Shown here: one piece after another, positions 1-5,162 of the stretch
Layout: every line of letters starts with the position of its first letter
Position numbering within the stretch: the stretch's first letter is position 1
Source of the DNA: Caldifarciminota bacterium
GTDB lineage: Bacteria; Hydrothermota; Tepidihabitantia; Tepidihabitantales; Tepidihabitantaceae
Direction of reading: 5' to 3'
Assembly: GCA_016935775.1 (NCBI GenBank)
Contig: JAFGQF010000034.1
Span: 1 to 5,262, forward strand
DNA length: 5,262 nucleotides
Made by a program: the position numbers and the translations under genes
The notes under the pieces: model-generated
What the model saw: the letters and a program-made list of their open reading frames with translations, nothing else
Told to the model about the DNA's origin: nothing
Database searches by the model: none

Positions 1-230
1 CGGGTCCGCTGGGCCGAGAGCAGGACCAGGCCGAGCGAGGTCAGCATGAAAACGATGGCGAGCACGGTCGTCACCTTGGACATGAACGGGGCCGCGCCGC
101 CGCCGCCGAAGACGGCCTCGCTCCCGCCCATTATCGACGCCATGCCGCCCTTCTGGGGCTGCTGGATGAGCACGGCAAGCACGAGCACGACCGCGACCAG
201 CAGGTGCAGGAATATCAAGACACCATACAT
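1..230 (-). CDS. secG: SecG, preprotein translocase subunit (C-terminus cut by window edge)
   Basis: SecG is the small accessory subunit of the SecYEG protein-export channel in the bacterial inner membrane. Read on the minus strand from the ATG at 230-228, 76 codons are visible and the frame is still open at position 1. The protein has a first hydrophobic helix at about residues 3-22, then the SecG signature loop LIQQPQKGGMASIMGGS (residues 21-37), a glycine run GGGG at 42-45, and a second hydrophobic helix at about 53-73. These are the hallmark two-helix topology and loop of the family. The start is supported by AAGGAG at 244-239, eight bases ahead of the ATG. SecG genes are usually 70-120 codons, so only a short tail may be missing. 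It is divergent from the oxidative-stress operon and is probably unrelated to it in function. Confidence 0.93.
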   Translation of the reverse strand, partial: MYGVLIFLHLLVAVVLVLAVLIQQPQKGGMASIMGGSEAVFGGGGAAPFMSKVTTVLAIVFMLTSLGLVLLSAQRT

Positions 231-238
231 TGACTGGA

Positions 239-244
239 CTCCTT
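239..244 (-). promoter_or_regulatory. Shine-Dalgarno site of secG
   Basis: AAGGAG on the minus strand lies eight bases before the secG ATG. It fixes the secG start. It also argues against the TTG at 230 being the start of the plus-strand regulator gene, because this stretch already serves secG on the other strand. Confidence 0.75.
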
Positions 245-253
245 GGTTGGGCA

Positions 254-281
254 AGCTTAGCCAAGCAGGAAACGAAGTCAA
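254..281 (-). promoter_or_regulatory. Putative sigma-70 promoter of secG
   Basis: On the minus strand TTGACT (281-276, one mismatch to the TTGACA -35 box) is followed after 16 bases by TAAGCT (259-254). The latter keeps the first, second and last bases of the TATAAT -10 box. It lies just upstream of the secG Shine-Dalgarno site and would give a short leader. The -10 match is only three of six, so this is a candidate only. Confidence 0.4.
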
Positions 282-406
282 GGACCGGCGCTGTCTGCCA
301 ACCGCGAGCCCGGCGAACCGGCTGTCCCCGGCCGGGCCGCAGTGAACCGACGCCGACGAACATCGCTCATCCAGCGAATCTTCCCGGCGGCGACCGGGTC
401 AAAACA

Positions 407-424
407 GTTATCATTACTGATACT
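407..424 (+). promoter_or_regulatory. Candidate Fur/PerR-family operator overlapping a -10-like box
   Basis: TATCA (409-413), four bases, then TGATA (418-422) form a perfect 5-4-5 inverted repeat in an AT-richer patch (401-424) inside very GC-rich DNA. The wider arms, TTATCA and TGATAC, differ by one position from a perfect 6-base repeat. The hexamer TATCAT at 409-414 matches the TATAAT -10 box at five of six positions, though I see no good -35 box 16-18 bases upstream. Fur-family operators are AT-rich inverted repeats built from TTATCA/TGATAA-like halves. The palindrome sits just ahead of a Fur-family gene, so autoregulation of the operon is the natural reading. The half-site order and spacing are not those of a textbook Fur or Per box. 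Confidence 0.45.
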
Positions 425-463
425 GCAAGAGGCAAGGACACTACTCCGGCAGGGCAATGCCGC

Positions 464-868
464 CTGAGCCGGCAGGGACGGGCGATAGTCGATGTGCTGC
501 TGCGTAAGGAAGACCATCCGACTGCCGAGCAGGTGCTGGCCCGGGTTCGGCGCCGGCTGCCGCACGTCAGCCTGGGAACGGTCTACCGCAACCTGGACAA
601 GCTGGTCCGGTGCGGCCGGGTCACCCGGGTGCCGGGCGGCGAGGGCCGGATGCACTTTGACGCCCGGACCGACCATCACTGTCACGCCCGGTGTGCGAAG
701 TGCGGCCGGGTGGTTGATGTTGAACTCGAGGTCGGACAGGAGATGACCGAGCAGGCGCGGCAATGCTCCGGGTTCCGGGTAACCGGGGCCAGCCTGGTGT
801 TCGAGGGGCTGTGCCCGGACTGCGCCGCCGAGGATTGGAAAACCAGCAAACCAAAGGAGCGAGGATGA
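464..868 (+). CDS. perR: PerR-like peroxide-sensing Fur-family repressor (start uncertain)
   Basis: This is a Fur-family metalloregulator. Numbered from the CTG at 464 it has 134 residues: a winged-helix DNA-binding domain (about 1-62, recognition helix around SLGTVYRNL, 36-44) and a dimerisation domain (about 63-125). By alignment from memory with Bacillus subtilis PerR (H37, D85, H91, H93, D104), the regulatory metal ligands are all present as H18, D66, H72, H74 and D85. Aspartate rather than glutamate at the last position favours PerR over Fur. The structural zinc pairs C77/C80 and C117/C120 are intact. The start is not resolved: the frame is open from a TTG at 230, but no ATG, GTG or TTG occurs between there and a GTG at 494, which would cut into the DNA-binding domain. 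Third-position GC falls off upstream of about 455. CTG 464 is my working choice, and ATT 413 is an alternative that would better match PerR's N-terminal length. Its TGA overlaps the rubrerythrin ATG by four bases, so the two are translationally coupled. Zur or Fur activity is not excluded. Confidence 0.87.
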   Translation: MSRQGRAIVDVLLRKEDHPTAEQVLARVRRRLPHVSLGTVYRNLDKLVRCGRVTRVPGGEGRMHFDARTDHHCHARCAKCGRVVDVELEVGQEMTEQARQCSGFRVTGASLVFEGLCPDCAAEDWKTSKPKERG

Positions 869-1437
869 GCCTGAAGGGCACCCAGACCGAGAAGAACCTG
901 CTGACCGCTTTTGCCGGAGAGTCGCAGGCACGCAACCGCTACACCTACTTCTCGAGCGCGGCCCGGAAGGAAGGGTTCCGGCAGATCGCCGAGATATTCG
1001 AGGAGACCGCCAACCAGGAGCGCGAGCACGCCAAGCGGCTGTTCAAGTTTCTCGAGGGCGGCGAGGTGAGAATCGAGGCCGGCTTCCCGGCCGGGACAAT
1101 CGGCACGACCGCCGAGAACCTCAAGGAGGCCGCGGGCGGCGAGCACTACGAGTGGAACGAGATGTACCCGGGCTTCGCGCAGGCCGCCGAGGCCGAAGGG
1201 TTCAAGGAGATCGCCGACGCGTTCCGGGCGATCGCGGTCGCCGAGCGGCAGCACGAGAAGCGCTACCGCGAGCTGCGCGAGAACATCCTCAAGGACCGGG
1301 TGTTCAAGCGCGAGGGTAAGGTGACCTGGCGCTGCCTGAACTGCGGCTACCTGCACGAGGGACCGGAAGCGCCGGAGCAGTGCGCGGCCTGCGCACATCC
1401 GCAGTCGCATTTTGAACTGCTCGGCGAGAACTGGTAG
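865..1437 (+). CDS. rbr: Rubrerythrin, non-haem diiron peroxidase
   Basis: Rubrerythrin reduces hydrogen peroxide to water in the cytoplasm of anaerobes, taking electrons from rubredoxin-type donors. The 190-residue product has the classical length and layout. A four-helix ferritin-like diiron domain (about 1-145) carries E19, E52-x2-H55, E93, E96 and E127-x2-H130. A C-terminal rubredoxin-like domain carries C157-x2-C160 and C173-x2-C176, a single FeS4 site. All expected ligands are present. The start is the ATG at 865, with AAGGAG at 854-859 five bases upstream. It overlaps the regulator's stop codon as ATGA. The in-frame extension to 763 lies wholly inside the regulator gene and is rejected. 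Tpx follows after nine bases. Its place directly behind a PerR-type regulator fits peroxide-induced expression. Confidence 0.96.
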   Translation: MSLKGTQTEKNLLTAFAGESQARNRYTYFSSAARKEGFRQIAEIFEETANQEREHAKRLFKFLEGGEVRIEAGFPAGTIGTTAENLKEAAGGEHYEWNEMYPGFAQAAEAEGFKEIADAFRAIAVAERQHEKRYRELRENILKDRVFKREGKVTWRCLNCGYLHEGPEAPEQCAACAHPQSHFELLGENW

Positions 1438-1446
1438 GGGGCAGCG

Positions 1447-1971
1447 ATGCCGGAGCGCAAGGGACTGGTGACATTCGGCGGCAAACCGGTGACCCTGGTC
1501 GGCGACGAGCTCGGGGTCGGCGACCGGATGCCGGACGTCGTCCTGGTCGGCAACGATATGAAGGAAGCGAAGCTGGGCTCGTTTGCGGGCAAGGTGCTGG
1601 TGTTGTCGGCGGTGGCGTCGCTCGATACCTCGACCTGCGACATCGAGACCCGGCGGTTCAACGCCGAGGCGGTGAAGCTGGGCGACGACGTCCGGGTCGT
1701 CACGGTGAGCATGGACCTGCCGTTCGCCCAGAAGCGCTGGTGCGGGGCGGCCGGGGTGGACCGGGTGGTGACGCTCTCCGACCACCGGGATGCCGAGTTC
1801 GGCAACCGCTTCGGCGTGCTGATGAAGGAGAACCGGCTGCTGGCGCGGGCGGTGTTCGTGGTTGACCGGCAGGGCGCTGTGCGCTACATTCAGCTCGTGC
1901 CCGAGGTCGGCCAGGAGCCGGACTACGAGGCGGTGCTGGCCGCGGTTCGGGAACTGACCGTCACGGATTGA
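1447..1971 (+). CDS. tpx: Tpx-type thiol peroxidase (atypical 2-Cys peroxiredoxin)
   Basis: Tpx reduces hydrogen and organic peroxides using a peroxidatic cysteine that then forms a disulfide with a resolving cysteine in the same chain. The disulfide is normally re-reduced by thioredoxin. The 174-residue product aligns along its length with E. coli Tpx: an N-terminal beta-hairpin (FGGKPVTLVG, 10-19), the active-site segment LDTSTC with peroxidatic C64 and T61, the segment DLPFAQKRWCG with resolving C99, an AEFGNRFGV region, and the C-terminal QLVPEV...EPDYEAVL helix. One oddity stands out. The usual proline seven residues before the peroxidatic cysteine is alanine here (A57, GCG at 1615-1617). 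ATG 1447 is nine bases after the rubrerythrin stop, with a weak GGGGG site (1437-1441). No thioredoxin or thioredoxin reductase gene is present in the window, so the reductant must come from elsewhere. Confidence 0.94.
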   Translation: MPERKGLVTFGGKPVTLVGDELGVGDRMPDVVLVGNDMKEAKLGSFAGKVLVLSAVASLDTSTCDIETRRFNAEAVKLGDDVRVVTVSMDLPFAQKRWCGAAGVDRVVTLSDHRDAEFGNRFGVLMKENRLLARAVFVVDRQGAVRYIQLVPEVGQEPDYEAVLAAVRELTVTD

Positions 1972-1982
1972 AGGAGGACGAG

Positions 1983-2165
1983 ATGACCGACCAGAACCAG
2001 GCCCCTTGGTGGAAGTGCAACGAGTGCGGGCACACGCTTCAGGCCAACGAGCCGCCCGAGCAGTGCCCGTCCTGCAACAAGAAGTGCGAGTTCGTGAACG
2101 TGACCTGCTACACGCCCGAGTGCGGGATGGGTGGCCCGGACCCGAAATTGATGGGCGGCAAGTAG
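1983..2165 (+). CDS. Small rubredoxin-like protein with seven cysteines
   Basis: This is a 60-residue soluble protein with no signal peptide. Residues 10-31 form a rubredoxin-like metal knuckle pair, C12-x2-C15-G and P-E-Q-C28-P-x-C31. The tail adds C35, C42 and C47 in the segment KKCEFVNVTCYTPECG, and ends in a glycine-rich stretch. The 12-residue gap between the two CxxC pairs is identical to that of the rubrerythrin tail in this operon, and both share W-[KR]-C-x2-C-G and PEQC. Likely roles are electron carrier to rubrerythrin or superoxide reductase, or a small iron or zinc protein. I recall similar short proteins in anaerobes and methanogens but cannot name a characterised function. ATG 1983 has a perfect AAGGAGG (1971-1977) five bases upstream, overlapping the last base of the tpx stop codon, so translation should be strong. 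The metal content and the role of the three extra cysteines are unknown. Confidence 0.85.
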   Translation: MTDQNQAPWWKCNECGHTLQANEPPEQCPSCNKKCEFVNVTCYTPECGMGGPDPKLMGGK

Positions 2166-2196
2166 CGTCAGGCATTACCATAACCGGAGGTTCTCA

Positions 2197-2574
2197 ATGG
2201 CAAAGGTGAACGAAGTCTACAAGTGCGAAGTCTGCGGCAACATCGTCGAGGTGCTGCACGGAGGCGCGGGGTCGCTGGTCTGTTGCGGCAAGCCGATGAA
2301 GCGGCTGGCCGAGAACTCGGTGGACGCGGCGCAGGAAAAGCACGTGCCGGTGGTCGAGAAGCTGGACGACGGTTTCCTGGTCAAGGTCGGCAGCGTCGCC
2401 CACCCGATGACCGAGGAACACCACATCGAGTGGATCGAGCTGCTGGTCGAGGGCCAGGTGTGCCGGGCGAACCTGAAGCCGGGCGACAAGCCCGAGGCGC
2501 GGTTCCGGGTCAAGGGCGAGAACGTCACGGCCCGCGCCTACTGCAACCTGCACGGGCTCTGGAAGGGGGAGTGA
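2197..2574 (+). CDS. dfx: Desulfoferrodoxin, two-iron superoxide reductase
   Basis: Superoxide reductase converts superoxide to hydrogen peroxide without producing oxygen, using rubredoxin-type electron donors in the cytoplasm. The 125-residue protein is a complete class I (two-iron) enzyme. The N-terminal desulforedoxin domain has C10, C13, C29 and C30 for Centre I. The catalytic domain has H49, H69, H75, H119 and C116, the His4Cys set of Centre II. E47 and K48, the residues that guide superoxide and protonate the intermediate, are in place, and the numbering matches the well-studied Desulfarculus (Desulfovibrio) baarsii enzyme. ATG 2197 has GGAGG (2186-2190) six bases upstream. The 31-base gap before it is the longest in the operon and holds nothing else I can see. 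Its product peroxide would be removed by rubrerythrin and Tpx encoded just upstream. Confidence 0.97.
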   Translation: MAKVNEVYKCEVCGNIVEVLHGGAGSLVCCGKPMKRLAENSVDAAQEKHVPVVEKLDDGFLVKVGSVAHPMTEEHHIEWIELLVEGQVCRANLKPGDKPEARFRVKGENVTARAYCNLHGLWKGE

Positions 2575-2575
2575 G

Positions 2576-3115
2576 ATGATCCCGAAGAAGATGGAGGCGG
2601 CCTTCAACGAGCAGATCAAGCACGAGCTCGAGTCGGCCTACATCTACCTGGCGATGGCCGCGTACTTCGAGGACCAGGGACTCGACGGCATGGCCCGCTG
2701 GATGCGCGCCCAGACCCAGGAAGAGGTCACCCACGCGATGCGCTTCTACAAGCACATCGCCGAGCGGGGCGGCCGGGTGAAGCTGCACGCGCTGGCCGAG
2801 CCGCCGGCCGACTATTCCTCGCCGCTGGCAGCGTTCGAGGGGGCGCTCGAGCACGAGCGGTTCATCACCGGCACGATCAACGAGCTGGTCAAGCTCGGTC
2901 GCGAGGAGAACGACTACGCTTCCGAGAGCCTGTTGCAGTGGTTCGTGGACGAGCAGGTCGAGGAAGAGGAGACCGCGGGCCGGGTGGTCCAGCAGCTCAA
3001 GGTCGTCTCGGGCGACGGCCGGGGCCTGTTGATGATCGACCGCGAGCTGGCCACGCGCAACTTCGTGCTCAACCCCGAGCTGGCCGGGCTGTTCGCGCAA
3101 GGCCCGGCCCAGTAG
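2576..3115 (+). CDS. ftn: Non-haem ferritin (FtnA type)
   Basis: Ferritin oxidises Fe(II) at a diiron ferroxidase site and stores the iron as a mineral in a 24-subunit cage, keeping it from reacting with peroxide. The 179-residue product is a four-helix bundle of normal bacterial length. Its ferroxidase ligands fall at the same numbers as E. coli FtnA: E17, E50, H53, E94, Q127 and E130. E49, E126 and E129 are also present around the third-iron site, and Y24 is conserved. There is no haem-binding methionine pattern that would make me call it bacterioferritin. ATG 2576 begins one base after the superoxide reductase stop and has GGGGGAG (2565-2571) inside the end of that gene, so the two are probably translationally coupled. 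The C-terminus ends in a short GPAQ tail. Confidence 0.95.
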   Translation: MIPKKMEAAFNEQIKHELESAYIYLAMAAYFEDQGLDGMARWMRAQTQEEVTHAMRFYKHIAERGGRVKLHALAEPPADYSSPLAAFEGALEHERFITGTINELVKLGREENDYASESLLQWFVDEQVEEEETAGRVVQQLKVVSGDGRGLLMIDRELATRNFVLNPELAGLFAQGPAQ

Positions 3116-3135
3116 CCGGGCCCGAGGGAGGCAGG

Positions 3136-4338
3136 ATGAGCAGCACCGGTTTCGAGGCGGCGAGAATCACCGACCGGGTCTGGTGGGTAGGGGCGATTGA
3201 CTGGGAAATCCGCGACTTCCACGGCTACGCCACCAGCCGGGGCTCGACCTACAACGCCTACCTGGTGATGGCGGACAAGGTGACGCTCGTTGACACGGTC
3301 AAGGCGCCCTTCCGGGACGAGATGATGGCGCGCATCGCCTCGGTCGTCGACCCGGCGAAGATCGACTACATCGTTTCCAACCACTCGGAGATGGACCACT
3401 CGGGCAGCCTGCCCGAAACCATCACCCGGGTGAAGCCGGACAAGGTGTTTGCCTCGCCGATGGGCGTGAAAGCGCTTGGGGCCCACTTCGGGCTGGACGG
3501 CATCGAACCACTCAAGACCGGCGACGAACTCAGCCTCGGCAACCTCACCCTCAAGTTCCTCGAAACGCGGATGCTGCACTGGCCCGATTCGATGGTCAGC
3601 TACCTCGCCGAGGAGAAGCTGCTCTTCTCGCAGGACGGGTTCGGGATGCACCTCGCCTCGGGCGAGCGGTTCGCGGACGAGCTCGACCCCGCGGTGCTGC
3701 GGCACGAGGCGGCCAAGTACTATGCCAACATCCTGCTGCCCTACTCCGGGCTCATTACGAAGCTGCTGGCGACGGTCAAGGAACTGGGCCTTGAAGTCGA
3801 TTTCCTCTGCCCGGACCACGGGCCGGTGTGGCGCAAGGGGTTCGACATCCTCGGCTGGTACGCGGACTGGGCACAACAGGAGCCGACGATGAAGGCGGTG
3901 GTCGCTTACGCGACGATGTGGCACAGCACCGAGCGGATGGCCCACGCCATCGGCGACGGCCTGGCGGCCGGCGGCGCGAGCCCGCGGTTGCTGCCGGTGC
4001 CGCCCGCGCACCGCAGCGACGTGATGACCGAACTGCTGGAGGCCGGGGCATTCCTCGTCGGCTCGCCGACCATCAACAACCAGGTCTTCCCCTCGATGGC
4101 CGACCTGCTCTGCTACGCCCGGGGGCTCAAGCCGCTGAACAAGGTCGGCCAGGTCTTCGGCTCGTACGGCTGGAGCGGCGAGGCGACGAAGCAGCTGGCC
4201 GCGGAGCTCGAGGCGATGAAGGTCGAACTCGTCGCCGAGCCAATCCGCGTCAACTACGTGCCGACCGACGCGGACCTTGACCGGTGCCGCAAGCTCGGGC
4301 TCGAGGTAGCCGCAAAGATGAAGGAGCGTGTCGCGTGA
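3136..4338 (+). CDS. fprA: Flavodiiron protein FprA (O2/NO reductase)
   Basis: Class A flavodiiron proteins reduce O2 to water, and often NO to N2O, in the cytoplasm of anaerobes. The 400-residue product has the two expected domains. The metallo-beta-lactamase-like diiron domain (about 1-250) holds H83-x-E85-x-D87-H88, H148, D167 and H228, the full ligand set of Desulfovibrio gigas rubredoxin:oxygen oxidoreductase. The FMN-binding flavodoxin domain (about 253-400) starts KAVVAYATMWHSTERMA, with the phosphate-binding loop at TMWHST, and has the SPTIN and GSYGWSGEA loops. ATG 3136 has GGGAGG (3126-3131) four bases upstream. The in-frame extension back to 2938 lies inside the ferritin gene and is rejected. 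The stop codon overlaps the GTG start of the next gene, its likely electron donor. Confidence 0.97.
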   Translation: MSSTGFEAARITDRVWWVGAIDWEIRDFHGYATSRGSTYNAYLVMADKVTLVDTVKAPFRDEMMARIASVVDPAKIDYIVSNHSEMDHSGSLPETITRVKPDKVFASPMGVKALGAHFGLDGIEPLKTGDELSLGNLTLKFLETRMLHWPDSMVSYLAEEKLLFSQDGFGMHLASGERFADELDPAVLRHEAAKYYANILLPYSGLITKLLATVKELGLEVDFLCPDHGPVWRKGFDILGWYADWAQQEPTMKAVVAYATMWHSTERMAHAIGDGLAAGGASPRLLPVPPAHRSDVMTELLEAGAFLVGSPTINNQVFPSMADLLCYARGLKPLNKVGQVFGSYGWSGEATKQLAAELEAMKVELVAEPIRVNYVPTDADLDRCRKLGLEVAAKMKERVA

Positions 4339-5069
4339 GGCAGGAGACCTGTCCGACCGACCTCGACCTGACCGCTTTCTGGAAGGTCACCTACGGCCTG
4401 TACATTGTCACCGGCCGCGACGGCGACCGAAAGGCGGGTTGCCTGATAAATACCTTCACCCAGGTCGCCGAGGAGCCGTGCGCGGTCACGGTCAGCGTCA
4501 GCAAGAAGAACTTCACCCACGACGTCATCGAGGCCGGGGGCAGGTTCGCGGTCCAGGTCCTGGAAAAAGAAACGCCGCTGACCTTTCTCGGCCGCTGGGG
4601 ATTCCGGACCGGACGGGACTTCGACAAGTTCGACGGTGTCGAGTGGCGCGAGGGCGCGACCGGGTGTCCGGTAGTGCTCGAGCACGCGCTGGCGTCGTTC
4701 GAGGTCGAGGTGAAGGAGGCGGTGGACTGCGGAACGCACACGCTGTTTCTCGGCAACACGGTCAAGGCCGAGAAGCTCGCGGACGGCGAGCCGCTCACCT
4801 ACGCCTGGTACCACGAGGTAAAGGGCGGCAAGACCGGCAAGAACGCGCCCGGTTATGCCGCGAGCAAGGCCGGAGAGGAACAGCAGGAGAAGAAAGGGGA
4901 GAGCAAGATGAAGAAGTACGTCTGCGTGGTCTGCGGATACGTCTACGACCCGGCCGAGGGCGACCCGGACAACGACGTTGACCCGGGAACCGCGTTCGAG
5001 AACCTGCCCGACGATTGGGTTTGCCCGGTCTGCGGCGCGGGCAAGGACCAGTTCGAGCCCGAAGACTAG
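4335..5069 (+). CDS. hrb: Flavin reductase-rubredoxin fusion (high-molecular-weight rubredoxin, Hrb)
   Basis: Hrb passes electrons from NAD(P)H through FMN to its rubredoxin iron and on to FprA; this pair was characterised in Moorella thermoacetica. The 244-residue product has an FMN-binding flavin-reductase domain (about 8-174, with GCLINTFTQV at 35-44, SKKNF at 56-60 and the conserved end HEV-x-GG-x-TGKNAP-x-Y), a charged Lys/Glu/Gln-rich linker (about 175-191), and a canonical rubredoxin (192-244) with C197-x2-C200 and C230-x2-C233. The start is GTG 4335, which shares bases with the fprA TGA (GTGA, a 4-base overlap) and has AAGGAG (4321-4326) eight bases upstream. An upstream extension to 4284 lies inside fprA and is rejected. 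The coupling implies matched amounts of FprA and its reductase. M192 may also serve as an independent start. Confidence 0.95.
   Translation: MRQETCPTDLDLTAFWKVTYGLYIVTGRDGDRKAGCLINTFTQVAEEPCAVTVSVSKKNFTHDVIEAGGRFAVQVLEKETPLTFLGRWGFRTGRDFDKFDGVEWREGATGCPVVLEHALASFEVEVKEAVDCGTHTLFLGNTVKAEKLADGEPLTYAWYHEVKGGKTGKNAPGYAASKAGEEQQEKKGESKMKKYVCVVCGYVYDPAEGDPDNDVDPGTAFENLPDDWVCPVCGAGKDQFEPED
4896..4910 (+). promoter_or_regulatory. Internal ribosome-binding site and start codon for a free rubredoxin
   Basis: GGGGAG (4896-4901) lies six bases before an in-frame ATG (4908-4910) that is exactly the first residue of the rubredoxin domain. Spacing and strength match the real gene starts in this operon. Translation from here would give a 53-residue rubredoxin (4908-5069), the usual length of a free rubredoxin (52-54 residues), beginning MKKYVC. 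An AGGAG at 4885-4889 lies further upstream. Purine-rich linker codons (Lys, Glu, Gly) could create this by chance, so internal initiation is a hypothesis. Confidence 0.5.
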
Positions 5070-5087
5070 TTTTTCGTCAGCAACTGA

Positions 5088-5122
5088 AGCCGCGGGGCCT
5101 TGCGCCCCGCGGTTCTCTTCTT
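5088..5122 (+). terminator. Rho-independent terminator of the operon
   Basis: CCGCGGGGC (5090-5098) pairs perfectly with GCCCCGCGG (5104-5112) around a five-base loop, CTTGC. One G-U and one A-U pair can be added at the base. The stem is followed by TTCTCTTCTT, a pyrimidine-rich tail with six or more T residues. It lies about 20 bases after the stop codon of the last operon gene. The tail is not a pure T run, so the match is good rather than perfect. Confidence 0.8.
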
Positions 5123-5127
5123 GAAGT

Positions 5128-5146
5128 GCAGCAGCCAAGCTGCCGC
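5128..5146. terminator. Small hairpin between convergent genes
   Basis: GCAGC (5131-5135), CAA, GCTGC (5139-5143) form a perfect five-base stem with a three-base loop. After one mismatch the stem continues with two more GC pairs (5128-5129 with 5145-5146). It lies just beyond the end of the minus-strand reading frame and could help terminate it, but no T run follows on either strand. Confidence 0.3.
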
Positions 5147-5162
5147 TTGTCGCGGGCCGCGG

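Noticed and set aside
46..345. 99-codon plus-strand frame across secG
   Set aside because: It lies opposite the strongly recognisable SecG sequence. The product is rich in Pro, Thr and Ser with no family signal.
230..463. N-terminal extension of the regulator from a TTG at 230, giving 212 residues
   Set aside because: Fur-family proteins are about 130-150 residues. Third-position GC is low before about 455, the TTG overlaps the secG start, and the stretch holds promoter-like sequence.
682..2181. 499-codon minus-strand open frame across rbr, tpx and the small rubredoxin-like gene
   Set aside because: It lies opposite well-identified genes and has an Arg/Pro/His/Leu-rich composition typical of the antisense frame of GC-rich coding DNA. 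No family features are visible.
2914..4011. 365-codon minus-strand open frame opposite ferritin and fprA
   Set aside because: It is an antisense shadow of genes with complete catalytic ligand sets, and its composition is low in complexity and basic.
4254..5138. 294-codon minus-strand open frame opposite hrb
   Set aside because: It mirrors the flavin reductase-rubredoxin gene and runs into the terminator hairpin, with no recognisable domain.
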